Shown here in pieces: positions 43,834 to 52,458 of a stretch of DNA of 64,000 bases. The stretch covers positions 248,001-312,000 of the forward strand of contig NZ_SOZH01000003.1 in the NCBI RefSeq assembly GCF_004519295.1. The letters are read 5' to 3'. The stretch is from Cellulosimicrobium funkei (GTDB lineage Bacteria; Actinomycetota; Actinomycetes; Actinomycetales; Cellulomonadaceae). Both the position numbers and the translations under genes were made by a program. Under the pieces are notes generated by a model, which saw nothing but the letters and a program-made list of their open reading frames with translations, was not told where the DNA came from and did not search any database. Numbering within the stretch: the stretch's first letter is position 1; each line of letters opens with the position of its first letter.

Positions 43834-43951
43834 GTCGACCCCCGTCCGGCGTCCATGCTCGCCGCCCGGGTCGTCCCGGCGCCTCACCCGTCGCGGGTGC
43901 TCCGCCGCCCGCGCCGCCGAGGTCGGCGCGGGGGACTGGGAGGATCGCGGT

Positions 43952-44788
43952 ATGGCCGCAGAGGGGTGGACGTCGCGCCACGTCACCGTCGAGGGCCGCG
44001 AGGTCTTCGTGCGCTCCGGACCCGAGGTCGCGGGCGCCGTGCCGATCGTGCACGTGCACGGCTTCGCCATCTCCGGCACCTACCTCCTCCCGACGGCCGA
44101 GCGTCTCGCCCACCGCGCGACCGCCGTCGTGCCGGACCTGCCCGGGTACGGGCGCAGCGAGGAGTGGGGCCACCCGCTCGGCATCCCCGCCCTCGCGTGG
44201 GCGCTCCTGTCGACGCTCGACGCCCTCGGGCTCGACCGGGTCGTCCTGCTCGGCAACTCCATGGGCGGGCCCGTCAGCCTCGAGGTCGCGCACGCCGCCC
44301 CCGACCGGGTCGCCGGCGTGGTGCTCGCCTCGCCGGCCGGGGGCGTGCACAACCAGCCGTTCGGGCGCGCCCTCACCCAGCTCGCGCGCGACGCCGTGCG
44401 CGAGAGCCCGCGCATGGCGCGCGTTGCCGTGCCCGACTACGTGCGGTTCGGGCCGGTCAACGCGCTCCAGCTCTTCGCCGAGCTCGCGCGGTTCCCCTCG
44501 CTCGAACGCGTGCTGCGCGTCCCCGTGCCGACGCTCGCCGTCCTCGGCACGCGCGACCCGCTCATGCCGCCGCCGTGGCGCGTGCGGGAGGTGGGGGCGC
44601 TCGCGCCCCCGCACGTGACCGTCGCGGCGATCGAGGGCGCGCCGCACGCCATGAACTTCAGCCACCCCGGCGAGCTGGCGCACGTCGTCGGGTGCTGGCT
44701 CGACGGGCGCGACATCACCGACGACCCCGACGAGCCCGGTGTGGCCCGGGTGCTCCAGGTCGCGCGGGGGGCCGGGCCGGTCGTGTGA
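43952..44788 (+). CDS. Alpha/beta-hydrolase
   Basis: 278 residues. Oxyanion HVHGFAISG (about 33-41), nucleophile elbow GNSMGGP with Ser about 112, Asp in GTRDPLMPP (about 213), His in GAPHAMNF (about 238). Esterase or C-C hydrolase activity; substrate unknown. GGGAGGATC lies about 8 nt before the ATG. Confidence 0.9.
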   Translation: MAAEGWTSRHVTVEGREVFVRSGPEVAGAVPIVHVHGFAISGTYLLPTAERLAHRATAVVPDLPGYGRSEEWGHPLGIPALAWALLSTLDALGLDRVVLLGNSMGGPVSLEVAHAAPDRVAGVVLASPAGGVHNQPFGRALTQLARDAVRESPRMARVAVPDYVRFGPVNALQLFAELARFPSLERVLRVPVPTLAVLGTRDPLMPPPWRVREVGALAPPHVTVAAIEGAPHAMNFSHPGELAHVVGCWLDGRDITDDPDEPGVARVLQVARGAGPVV

Positions 44789-44912
44789 GCCGTCGTGTGC
44801 ACCGCGGGCCGGGTCGTGGGTCGGGACGTGAGGGTGCCCGGCTCGGTACGGTGCTCGCAGGGCGTTCCGCGTCCTGGCACGGACGGGAGCGCGCGAGAGC
44901 GAGGAACGAGCG

Positions 44913-45497
44913 GTGACGACGACGGCGGCTGCGGTCGAGCTGAGCATCGAGGACCTGCGGGCGGTCACGGGGTACGCGGCCCGGTGCGCGGAGCCGGCGC
45001 TGGAGCTCGTCGAGGCGGTCCGGCCCGACGACGCACGCCCCCGCGAGGCGGTCGACGCGGCCCGCGCGTTCGCCGACGGCGGCGCGCGCGGCAAGGCGCT
45101 GCGCGACACCGCCTGGGCGGCCCTGCGCGCGGCGAAGGAGGCCGGCGACCCCGCAGCCGCCGAAGCCGCCCGGGCCGCGATGGCGGCGGCCGGCGCCGCG
45201 TACCTGCACCCGATCGCCGACGCCCACCAGGTCAAGCACGTCCTCGGCTCCGCCGCCCACGCGGCGCACGCCGCCGCGCTCGCCGCGGGCGGGGACGGGT
45301 CGGGCGAGAACGTCGCGAGCAGGTGGCTCGACACCGCGCGGGCGCTCGCGACGCCCGAGGTCGTCGCGGTGCTGCGTCGCTACCCGCCCGCGCCGGGCGG
45401 CGGCGGTCGTGTCGGCGAGCTGGTCCGACGGCTCGACGCGGCGCTGCGGGACGACACGGGGCCGTCGGAGGGCGTCGTACCGGACGAGCGGACGTAG
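44913..45497 (+). CDS. Imm5-like (putative immunity) protein
   Basis: 194 residues, almost all alpha-helical and Ala-rich. The pattern LSIEDLRAVTGYAARCAEPAL, RPREAVDAARAFADGG, KALRDTAWAALRAAKEA and AYLHPIADAHQVKHVLGSA (some stretches adjoining) matches proteins annotated as putative immunity / Imm5-like. No polymorphic toxin gene is adjacent; the convergent neighbour is Fic, 29 bp away. The name is by family only. Confidence 0.72.
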   Translation: MTTTAAAVELSIEDLRAVTGYAARCAEPALELVEAVRPDDARPREAVDAARAFADGGARGKALRDTAWAALRAAKEAGDPAAAEAARAAMAAAGAAYLHPIADAHQVKHVLGSAAHAAHAAALAAGGDGSGENVASRWLDTARALATPEVVAVLRRYPPAPGGGGRVGELVRRLDAALRDDTGPSEGVVPDERT

Positions 45498-45526
45498 TCG
45501 GCACCCGCCGGGACCTCCAGGCGTCG

Positions 45527-46747
45527 TCAGCTGCGCCGGATCCGTTGGGCGAACAGGTCCAAGACGGCGAGGATCCCCTCGTGCTGCCAGACCCGGTTGC
45601 GCCGGAGGCCGCTGCGCTCGCGGAGGACACCCGCGTCGGCGAGCTGGCTCAGCGCTCGCTGGGCGGTGACGTCACTGAAGCCGAGGTGGTCGCGGAGGAA
45701 CGCCGCGTTGATCACCGGATGGGCCACGAGGTGCGGCACGACGCTCCAGGCGGAGGCCTGGGGCCGCAGCCCGGAAAGCTGTTCCCGCGCTGTGGCGACC
45801 TGGCCCGCGAGGTCGTCGACGAGCCGCGCTCCGGCCGTCGCGGCGAACCGGCTCGCGCGGGAGAGCTGCTCGACGATCGGCCAGGCGTCACCGGCGCGGA
45901 ACGCGGTGAGCGCGTCGAAGTAGGCCTCGGTGTCGATGAGGAGGCCCGCGGAGACCGGGGCGATGGTGTTCCGCGTGAGGCCCTTCGAGCGCAGCATGGC
46001 GTGCACGAGGGCCCGGCCGGTGCGGCCGTTGCCGTCCGTGAAAGGGTGGATCGTCTCGAGCTGCGCGTGCGCGACGGCGGTCTGGACGAGGACGGGAAGG
46101 TCCTCCCGGCGGACAAAGGCCATGAGGTCCGCCATCGCTCCAGGGACGAGCTCTGGCTGGGGCCCGACGTGGGTCGCGCCTCTCGGGCTGATGCTCGACG
46201 AGCCGACCCAGACCAGAGTGCCTCGGTAACGCCCCGCGTGCCCCTCCCATCCGGGCTGCCCGGCGAGGAGCTCGCGGTGCATCGTGAGGATCGAGGCCTC
46301 GTCGAGCCGGTCGGCGAGGTCGATGGCGGCTTGCATGGCCCGGACGTTCGCGACGACGGTGCGTGCGTTGGTGCTCGTCGTCTGGTCGATCTCGGCGAGC
46401 GCGAGCTGCTTGGCGCCGACCGTGAGGTTCTCGATCTGCGACGAGGAGGCGGACTCGGTGCGCAGCAGGATCGAGGACATCGGACCCAGGGTGGGGTTGT
46501 CCGGCCCGAGCGTTGCGCTGGCGTACGAGTCGAAGCGTGCGAGAGCGGCGGCTGCTTCCTCGGCGTCGGCGGACTGCTGCGGCGTCAGTACGGGGGAGTA
46601 GTCCGCGATGGCGGTCGGGATGGTGGACTCGTAGGGCCCCGAGCCAGCCGCCACCTGCGCGCGCGTCGAGAGGCCGTCGTTCTCTGCTGTCCAGTAGTGG
46701 CTCACGTGAGCTACCGCTGGGACGGCGAGCGCCTGAACTGCTTCCAT
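45527..46747 (-). CDS. Fic family AMP-transferase with C-terminal winged helix
   Basis: 406 residues. The Fic motif HPFTDGNGRTGR (234-245) is complete, so transfer of AMP (or another nucleotide) from ATP to a hydroxyl side chain is expected. The inhibitory motif SSQIEN (102-107, S/TxxxEN) precedes it in the same chain, making this a self-inhibited class II Fic. The C-terminal about 90 residues form a winged helix-turn-helix (DVTAQRALSQLADAGVL). A perfect inverted repeat lies 10 bp upstream of the ATG, so autoregulation is plausible. Third-position GC is a little lower than in neighbours, hinting at transfer. Confidence 0.92.
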   Translation of the reverse strand: MEAVQALAVPAVAHVSHYWTAENDGLSTRAQVAAGSGPYESTIPTAIADYSPVLTPQQSADAEEAAAALARFDSYASATLGPDNPTLGPMSSILLRTESASSSQIENLTVGAKQLALAEIDQTTSTNARTVVANVRAMQAAIDLADRLDEASILTMHRELLAGQPGWEGHAGRYRGTLVWVGSSSISPRGATHVGPQPELVPGAMADLMAFVRREDLPVLVQTAVAHAQLETIHPFTDGNGRTGRALVHAMLRSKGLTRNTIAPVSAGLLIDTEAYFDALTAFRAGDAWPIVEQLSRASRFAATAGARLVDDLAGQVATAREQLSGLRPQASAWSVVPHLVAHPVINAAFLRDHLGFSDVTAQRALSQLADAGVLRERSGLRRNRVWQHEGILAVLDLFAQRIRRS

Positions 46748-46756
46748 GACGTCACC

Positions 46757-46787
46757 TTACTTACAGTTTCGGCGAAACTGTAAGTAA
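46757..46787. promoter_or_regulatory. Perfect 14-bp inverted repeat upstream of fic (operator)
   Basis: TTACTTACAGTTTC (46757-46770), spacer GGC, GAAACTGTAAGTAA (46774-46787). It begins 10 bp before the fic ATG. On the minus strand TTGACG (46795-46800) is a possible -35. It is AT-richer than surrounding DNA. Best read as the binding site of a dimeric repressor, possibly the Fic winged helix. Confidence 0.75.
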
Positions 46788-46879
46788 CGGGCGGCGTCAA
46801 CTATCACTTGAGGGTTCCGCGCTCGGTGTGTCGAACCGCACGGCCCCGGAGAGCGGTTGCGGTCGATGTCGTGCACACG

Positions 46880-46900
46880 ATAGATGCATCATGTATCTAT
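46880..46900 (+). promoter_or_regulatory. GntR-type operator overlapping the gntR start
   Basis: ATAGATGCA, TCA, TGTATCTAT is a near-perfect dyad (one mismatch). It covers the putative -10 and the ATG at 46899; TTGCGG (46857-46862) could be the -35. The form and place suit autoregulation by the FadR-type regulator. Confidence 0.6.
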
Positions 46901-47543
46901 GCCCCGCACCACCAGCGCTTCTGCCACGGAACAGGCGTACCGGCACGTGAAGTCCCTCGTCCTCGACGGGAGCCTGCCCGGCGGGTCCATGACGAGCGAG
47001 GGCGAGATCGCCGAACAGCTCGGCGTGAGCCGCACGCCGGTCCGGGAGGCGTTCCTGCGCCTGGAGGCCGAGGGACTGCTCCGGCTCTACCCGAAGCGCG
47101 GCGCGCTCGTCGTGCCGGTCGCGCCCGGCGAGGCCGACGACGTCCTCGACGCGCGCCTGCTCGTCGAGACGCACGCCGCCCAGTCCGTCGTCCGCCTGCC
47201 CGACACCGAGCTCGGCACCCTCGTCGCGCTCCTGCGCGACCTCGTCACCGCCCAGGAGGCCGCCGTCGCCGACGGGGACGTCGCGGAGTACGCGACGCTC
47301 GACGCGCGGTTCCACCAGGAGATCGTCGCGGCCGGGGGCAACGCGCTGCTCACCACGTTCTTCGTGAGCCTGCGCGAGCGCCAGCAGCGGATGGTCGCGC
47401 ACAGCGTCCGGTGGGACCCGGGCCGTGCGACGACGTTCGTCGCCGGGCACCGCGCGCTCGTCGACGCGCTCGAGGTGCGCGACACCCGCACCTACAAGCG
47501 CCGCGTCCAGCGCCACCTCGAGGACGCGAGGGCCGGCCTGTGA
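46899..47543 (+). CDS. GntR family regulator, FadR/FCD subfamily
   Basis: 214 residues. N-terminal winged helix (SEGEIAEQLGVSRTPVREAFLRLEAEGLL, about 35-63, shown in adjoining stretches) and an FCD ligand domain (about 80-210) with the Asp/His metal-site pattern ARLLVETHAA, DARFHQEIV and GHRALVDAL. Start chosen at 46899, which fits a leaderless transcript from the -10 at 46881-46886; ATG 46884 adds five residues. The stop overlaps the MFS gene (GTGA), which it probably controls. Confidence 0.9.
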   Translation: MPRTTSASATEQAYRHVKSLVLDGSLPGGSMTSEGEIAEQLGVSRTPVREAFLRLEAEGLLRLYPKRGALVVPVAPGEADDVLDARLLVETHAAQSVVRLPDTELGTLVALLRDLVTAQEAAVADGDVAEYATLDARFHQEIVAAGGNALLTTFFVSLRERQQRMVAHSVRWDPGRATTFVAGHRALVDALEVRDTRTYKRRVQRHLEDARAGL

Positions 47544-48892
47544 GCGCGGCTGCCTCGAGCCCCACGAACGAGGCCTCCGCGCCGGGGGCGAGTGCCGCCG
47601 TCGGACCGCGGGCGTGGCTTGCCGTCGCGGCGGTGATGTTCGCCGTCGCGTGGGGCGGCAACGAGTTCACGCCCCTGCTCGTCATGTACCGGGAGGTCGG
47701 GCACTTCTCCGCGGTGACCGTCGACGCGCTGCTCGCCGCCTACGTGCTCGGGATCGTCCCCGCGCTCCTGCTCGGCGGACCGCTCTCCGACCGGTACGGG
47801 CGCCGCCCGCTGCTCCTGCCCGCCGCGCCGATCGCGCTGGCGGGGTCGCTCGTGCTCGCGGCGGGGGAGTCGTCCGCCGCGCTGCTCGCGACGGGCCGCG
47901 TCCTGTGCGGCGTCGCGCTGGGCCTCGTCATGGCCGTCGGCACCACCTGGGTCAAGGAGCTCAGCGACGCGGCCGCCCGTGCGTCCGGCGTGCCCGACGG
48001 CGGCTCCGGCGCCCGCCGCGCCGGCCTCGCCCTCACGCTGGGCTTCCTCGTCGGGGCCGGCGTCGCGGCGGTGCTCGCGCAGTGGGCGCCGTGGCCCACG
48101 CACACCGCCTACCTGCTGCACGCGGCGCTCGCCGTCGCGACCGGCGTCTGGCTGCTGGGCGTCCCGGAGACGCGCGTCGTGCCCGACGGCGGGACCCGGG
48201 GCCGGCTGCGCGACGACCTGCGCGTGCCGGCGGTCGCGCACCGGCGGTTCCTGCGCGTCGTCGTACCCGTGGCGCCGTGGGTGTTCGGGTGCGCCGGCAG
48301 CGCCTACGCCGTGCTGCCCGGCCTCGTGTCCGCCAGCGCGGGCAGCGCGCCCATCGCGTTCTCCGGGCTCATGACCGTGCTCGGCCTGGGCTGCGGGGTC
48401 GGCATCCAGGTGCTCGGCCGCCTCATCGACACCCGCCACAGCGCGCGGGCGTCCGTCGTCGCCATGTCCATCGTCGTCGTCGGCATGGGCTTCGGCGCCT
48501 ACGCCTCGGCGCGGCTCGACCTCCCGACGGCGCTCGTCGCCGCGATGGTGCTCGGGGCCGGCTACGGGCTCGCGCTCGTCGCGGGGCTCAGCGAGGTCCA
48601 GCGCATCGCGACGCCCGACGATCTCGCCGGTCTGACGGCCGTCTACTACTCGCTCACCTACATCGGGTTCTGCGTGCCCGTGGCGCTCGCGGCGCTGTCC
48701 GTGCGGTGGACGTACGCGCAGATGTTCCTCGGCGGCCTGGTCATCGCCGCGGTCTGCCTGGTGATCGTGGCGAGCGCGTGGCGCGCGCACCTGCCGACGG
48801 GGGAGCAGGACGCCGCGGCGACCTCCGGCGAGACCGACCGCACAGCCCCGACCGGGGCAAACGGTGCGCTGGAGGCGTCGCGGATGGGGTAG
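47540..48892 (+). CDS. MFS transporter
   Basis: 450 residues, 12 predicted helices. Motif A GGPLSDRYGRRPLL after helix 2 and WGGNEFTPLL in helix 1 are seen. Cotranslated with the GntR regulator (4-bp overlap), suggesting uptake or export of the regulator's ligand, perhaps a carboxylate given the FCD domain; this is inference. Confidence 0.9.
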   Translation: MSAAASSPTNEASAPGASAAVGPRAWLAVAAVMFAVAWGGNEFTPLLVMYREVGHFSAVTVDALLAAYVLGIVPALLLGGPLSDRYGRRPLLLPAAPIALAGSLVLAAGESSAALLATGRVLCGVALGLVMAVGTTWVKELSDAAARASGVPDGGSGARRAGLALTLGFLVGAGVAAVLAQWAPWPTHTAYLLHAALAVATGVWLLGVPETRVVPDGGTRGRLRDDLRVPAVAHRRFLRVVVPVAPWVFGCAGSAYAVLPGLVSASAGSAPIAFSGLMTVLGLGCGVGIQVLGRLIDTRHSARASVVAMSIVVVGMGFGAYASARLDLPTALVAAMVLGAGYGLALVAGLSEVQRIATPDDLAGLTAVYYSLTYIGFCVPVALAALSVRWTYAQMFLGGLVIAAVCLVIVASAWRAHLPTGEQDAAATSGETDRTAPTGANGALEASRMG

Positions 48893-48949
48893 AGTATCCG
48901 AGGCTTCACGGGGTCCGATCCGCTCGGATCTGGCTCGGTGATCCAGCCA

Positions 48950-49023
<74 letters not shown>

Positions 49024-49030
49024 CAAGAGA

Positions 49031-49065
49031 AACAGGCCAGAGGAATACTCCTCTGGCCTGTTTTT
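49031..49065 (+). terminator. Rho-independent terminator of tRNA-Pro
   Basis: AACAGGCCAGAGGA, loop ATAC, TCCTCTGGCCTGTT: a perfect 14-bp stem ending in TTTTT, 8 nt after the tRNA. The only classical hairpin-plus-U-tract terminator in the window. Confidence 0.95.
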
Positions 49066-49211
49066 GTCCTCGGCGACTGCATCTGCTTCGCGGTCTGGCG
49101 CCCAGACCCGCACCCTTCTTGATCTGCGCGATCGAGCCGCTCTGACCGGCCGCGACGACCACGCCTAAGCGGAAGTCAGCGGTATGGGGCGGGCACGAGG
49201 GAATACTCCCG

Positions 49212-50036
49212 GTGAAGAAAAGACAGTCCCCGCCGATCAAGAGTCAGCCGCTGCTGGGGTGTTCACCGGCCTGTGGCCGGGTGGTCGTAGGTTGCCTGCG
49301 TGGGCGAGCGCGGACGTACACGGACGACCAGCTGGCCGAAGCCGTCGCCATCTCGACGTCGTGGCGGGGTGTCCTCCGGACACTTGGCCTCGTCGGCACA
49401 TCGTCTGGCGCACTCCGGTCCGTCCGGACACGTGCCGACCTGAGGGGATACGACTACGGGCACTTCACCGGACAACGCCGTTGGACCGAGTCCGAACTGC
49501 GTGCGGCGGTCGCCTCGGCGTCGACGTGGTCGGAGGTGACCGATGCGCTAGGGCTCGGCAGCACGTCAGCGATCGCGACCGTCAGGGGCCATGCGGTCCG
49601 ACTCGGTCTTGGCGTCCAGCATCTGCGACGGTCCTCCGCGCGGGAACCGGAGAGTGCGCCGACTCCGGACGTCGCCCATCTTGACCGTGCCGGGTCAGTG
49701 CTCGCGGCCGGATGGTTCCTGCTGTGCGGTATGAGCATCTCGTGGCCCCTCGAGCCCGCGCGCTACGACTTGGTCGTCGATGCGCCTACCGGTTTGCGTC
49801 GTGTCCAGGTCAAGACGACGACCGTGAGGACGAGCGAGTCGTGGAAGGTCTACCTGTCGACGTCGCGACGGGGCCGGACGGTGTACGACGTCGATGAGAT
49901 CGACGACTTCTTCGTGATCGACGGTGCGCTCAGCTACTACGTCATCCCTCTCACCGCGGTGGGAGGGCTGCATGCCATCCACCTGAGCGCCTACGAGCGC
50001 TTCAGGGTGGCGGCGATACCCACTGGATCCGCGTAG
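49212..50036 (+). CDS. PD-(D/E)XK endonuclease, group I intron/homing type
   Basis: 274 residues from GTG. Two repeated helix-turn-helix-like units, YTDDQLAEAVAISTSWRGVL and WTESELRAAVASASTWSEVT (about 36-55 and 91-110), resemble the DNA-reading repeats of homing enzymes. The C-terminal half has a PD-(D/E)XK core: RYDLVVDAP (Asp) then RRVQVKTTT (Q-x-K). This resembles I-Ssp6803I-like PDDEXK_5 proteins. It sits 188 bp after tRNA-Pro, but the tRNA is uninterrupted. The true start may be later; no ribosome site is seen at 49212. Confidence 0.72.
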   Translation: MKKRQSPPIKSQPLLGCSPACGRVVVGCLRGRARTYTDDQLAEAVAISTSWRGVLRTLGLVGTSSGALRSVRTRADLRGYDYGHFTGQRRWTESELRAAVASASTWSEVTDALGLGSTSAIATVRGHAVRLGLGVQHLRRSSAREPESAPTPDVAHLDRAGSVLAAGWFLLCGMSISWPLEPARYDLVVDAPTGLRRVQVKTTTVRTSESWKVYLSTSRRGRTVYDVDEIDDFFVIDGALSYYVIPLTAVGGLHAIHLSAYERFRVAAIPTGSA

Positions 50037-50238
50037 TTCGGCCTTCGACCCAGGAGCGCGAAGCGGCTCTCGGGGCCGGGGGCTCGACGCCGCAGGTTCG
50101 GGATGTGGCTTGAACACGAGACGAGAGTCAGGAGGGCGCAGGGCAGTCGACACACGAAGAGGGTCCGGCGAGCGCCGGTCTCTCTTCTGACTGCGCCGTG
50201 GACCGGACCCGGTGGGCGCTTGCTAGGGTGGCGGCGAC

Positions 50239-50661
50239 ATGCACCTCATGGCCGCACTCCGTTCGCTGCTCGCCGGGCGCCGGCGAGGGCTTTCGGGTGC
50301 CCTGCTGATCGCTGCGCTGCTCCTGGGCGTCGTGACGATGCACGCGATGAGCGGGTCGTCGACGGCCCACGTCGGGCCTGCGGCGGTCATCGCGGAGACG
50401 GGCCACCCTGCGGGTGCACCGGTGGCCGACGACGGCCCCGGGCACCACGAGCAGGGCGGCTGCCTCGACTGCGGCGGGCACGAGATGGCGTCGGCCATGT
50501 GCCTCATGGTGCTGGTCGTGCTGCTCGCTCTCGTGCGCCCCGGGCGCGGCCTCCTGGCACGCCTCACCCCCGTCTGGTCCCGCCTCGTCGAACCGGGGCG
50601 CGCTCAGCCCTTCGTCGGCCTCGCGCCGTCGCTGCACCTCCTCGGCATCTCTCGGACGTAG
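50239..50661 (+). CDS. DUF6153 family membrane protein
   Basis: 140 residues. Two hydrophobic helices (about 20-37 and 86-102) flank a segment with HVG...GHPAG...GHHEQGGCLDCGGHE, a His/Cys cluster fit for metal binding. Such proteins often neighbour DUF305 genes, as here (93 bp downstream). Function not established. Confidence 0.75.
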   Translation: MHLMAALRSLLAGRRRGLSGALLIAALLLGVVTMHAMSGSSTAHVGPAAVIAETGHPAGAPVADDGPGHHEQGGCLDCGGHEMASAMCLMVLVVLLALVRPGRGLLARLTPVWSRLVEPGRAQPFVGLAPSLHLLGISRT

Positions 50662-50754
50662 GAGCCGCACGCCGTCGACGCGCCCTGCGTCGACCGATAC
50701 GCCCCGCACCGGGGCGCGTGTGGTTCCTGAGTACCGAGACGAGAGGTCCTTCCC

Positions 50755-51384
50755 ATGAAGTTCAAGAGTGTGCTGGTGCCGGCGATCGCGCTGGTGACCG
50801 TCGCGAGCCTGGCGGCGTGCTCGACCGACGACGAGCCCGGGAGCGGGGCGGCGCCGTCGTCCGCCACGACCGGGGCCGAGGAGCAGGACGGCACGGCGGA
50901 GGGCGGCGCGTTCAACGACCAGGACGTGATGTTCGCCCAGATGATGATCCCGCACCACGAGCAGGCGATCGAGATGTCCGACGTCATCCTGGCCAAGGAC
51001 GGCGTCGACCCTGAGGTCACGGACCTGGCGAACCAGATCAAGGACGCCCAGGGCCCGGAGATCGAGCAGCTGACCACGTGGCTGGAGGAGTGGGGCTCCC
51101 CGATGGAGGAGTCCGGCGGCATGGACCACGAGGCCATGGGCCACGGGTCCATGGACGGGATGATGAGCGAGGAGGACATGCAGGCCCTGGACGCCGCGCA
51201 GGGCGCGGAGGCGGGGCAGCTGTTCCTCGAGCAGATGATCGTCCACCACGAGGGTGCCGTCGAGATGGCGCAGACCCAGGTCGACGAGGGCGAGAACGCG
51301 GACGCGGTCGCGATGGCGCAGGAGATCGTCGAGACCCAGCAGGCCGAGATCTCCACCATGGAAGACCTGCTCGCCTCGAGCTGA
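50755..51384 (+). CDS. DUF305 lipoprotein
   Basis: 209 residues. Lipobox LAAC about residue 21, an acidic linker, then two ferritin-like helical repeats each with a His-His pair: MFAQMMIPHHEQAIEMSD and FLEQMIVHHEGAVEMAQ. A Met/His-rich loop (GMDHEAMGHGSMDGMM) between them is suited to copper or silver. DUF305 proteins are tied to copper handling in several bacteria. AGAGGTCC upstream of ATG. Confidence 0.9.
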   Translation: MKFKSVLVPAIALVTVASLAACSTDDEPGSGAAPSSATTGAEEQDGTAEGGAFNDQDVMFAQMMIPHHEQAIEMSDVILAKDGVDPEVTDLANQIKDAQGPEIEQLTTWLEEWGSPMEESGGMDHEAMGHGSMDGMMSEEDMQALDAAQGAEAGQLFLEQMIVHHEGAVEMAQTQVDEGENADAVAMAQEIVETQQAEISTMEDLLASS

Positions 51385-51466
51385 TCCCGCCCCGCGGGGC
51401 GTGCGCGCTGTCGCACGCGTCTGACGTGCGCGCGCCCCGCGGGCCCAGGCCGAAGGACCCCACACC

Positions 51467-52408
51467 GTGCTCTACCCTGCCCTCACGAGGCGGGTGACCG
51501 GGTGGGCCGCAGCGGGATCCGTGCTGCTGCTGGCCGCCTGCACCCCGACTCCACCGCCGACACCGGACGCGACGACGCTCGCGTCCCAGGACCTGCCCGA
51601 CTTCGGGCACGTGCACGACGTCCAGGTCGTGCGCGACGACCACTCCGTCCTCATCGCCACCCACACCGGGGTCTGGACCCTCGGCGACCCGTTCCAGGAT
51701 GACCCCGGGCCGGTCGAGCGGGTCGGCACCGGCCGCCAGGACACGATGGGCATGACCCTCGCCGTCGACGGCACCGTGTACGCCTCGGGCCACCCTGCGC
51801 CCGGGGAGCAGCCGGAGCTCGAGAAGCCCAACCTCGGGTTGATCCGCAGCACCGACGGCGCTGCGACGTGGGATCCCGTCTCCCTCACCGGGGAGGTCGA
51901 CTTCCACGCCCTGAGCACCGCGAGCACCGGCGACGGCACCGTCCGCGTCGTCGGGCTGGACTCGGGGACCTCGACCGTGCTCGTCAGCGACGACTCGGGC
52001 GAGACGTGGTCGCGGGGCGCGACCGTGGAGGCCCGGGACCTGCACCTCCTGGACGCGGACCCGGACACGGTCGTCGCGACCACGCCCACCGGCCTGCAGC
52101 TCAGCCGCGACGGCGGCCGGAGCTTCGCTCCCGACCGGGGGGCGCCCGCCCTCGTGCTCGTCGACGACGAGCGGGGCGGAGCGCTGATCGGGATCGACGC
52201 CCGGGGCGTCGTCTGGACCGGCACTCCCGGCACCGAGAGCTGGGACAACCACGGCACCGCGCCCGAGGGCGTGCAGGCCATGACCTACGTGCCCGACGAC
52301 AGCCCCGGCAACCAGCCGTGGATCCTCGTCGCCACGGAGACCGGCCTGTTCACCAGCCGCGACCTCGGTGCGAGCTGGGACGCGGCGCTCGGCGCCGACC
52401 GCGGGTGA
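51467..52408 (+). CDS. F510_1955-family BNR-repeat lipoprotein
   Basis: 313 residues from GTG. Signal with lipobox LLAAC (about 25), then a seven-bladed beta-propeller-like domain with BNR/Asp-box repeats (RSTDGAATW, VSDDSGETWS, SRDGGRSF, SRDLGASWD). The N-terminal FGHVHDV motif is diagnostic of the family named F510_1955 glycosylhydrolase; glycosidase activity is not demonstrated. It follows DUF305 by 82 bp, a repeated association in Actinobacteria. Confidence 0.85.
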   Translation: MLYPALTRRVTGWAAAGSVLLLAACTPTPPPTPDATTLASQDLPDFGHVHDVQVVRDDHSVLIATHTGVWTLGDPFQDDPGPVERVGTGRQDTMGMTLAVDGTVYASGHPAPGEQPELEKPNLGLIRSTDGAATWDPVSLTGEVDFHALSTASTGDGTVRVVGLDSGTSTVLVSDDSGETWSRGATVEARDLHLLDADPDTVVATTPTGLQLSRDGGRSFAPDRGAPALVLVDDERGGALIGIDARGVVWTGTPGTESWDNHGTAPEGVQAMTYVPDDSPGNQPWILVATETGLFTSRDLGASWDAALGADRG

Positions 52409-52431
52409 GACGTCGCCCGCAGCCTCATGCT

Positions 52432-52453
52432 CCTCGCGGAACGGTCCGCGAGG
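52432..52453 (+). terminator. Hairpin after the BNR lipoprotein gene
   Basis: CCTCGCGGA, loop ACGG, TCCGCGAGG, a 9-bp stem 24 nt after the stop and just before the riboswitch. Confidence 0.45.
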
Positions 52454-52458
52454 GATCC

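Noticed and set aside
50085-50110. Possible att-site copy of the tRNA 3' end
   Set aside because: Only about nine bases (CGCAGGTTC) match the T-arm of tRNA-Pro; too short for an attachment repeat, and no integrase is nearby.
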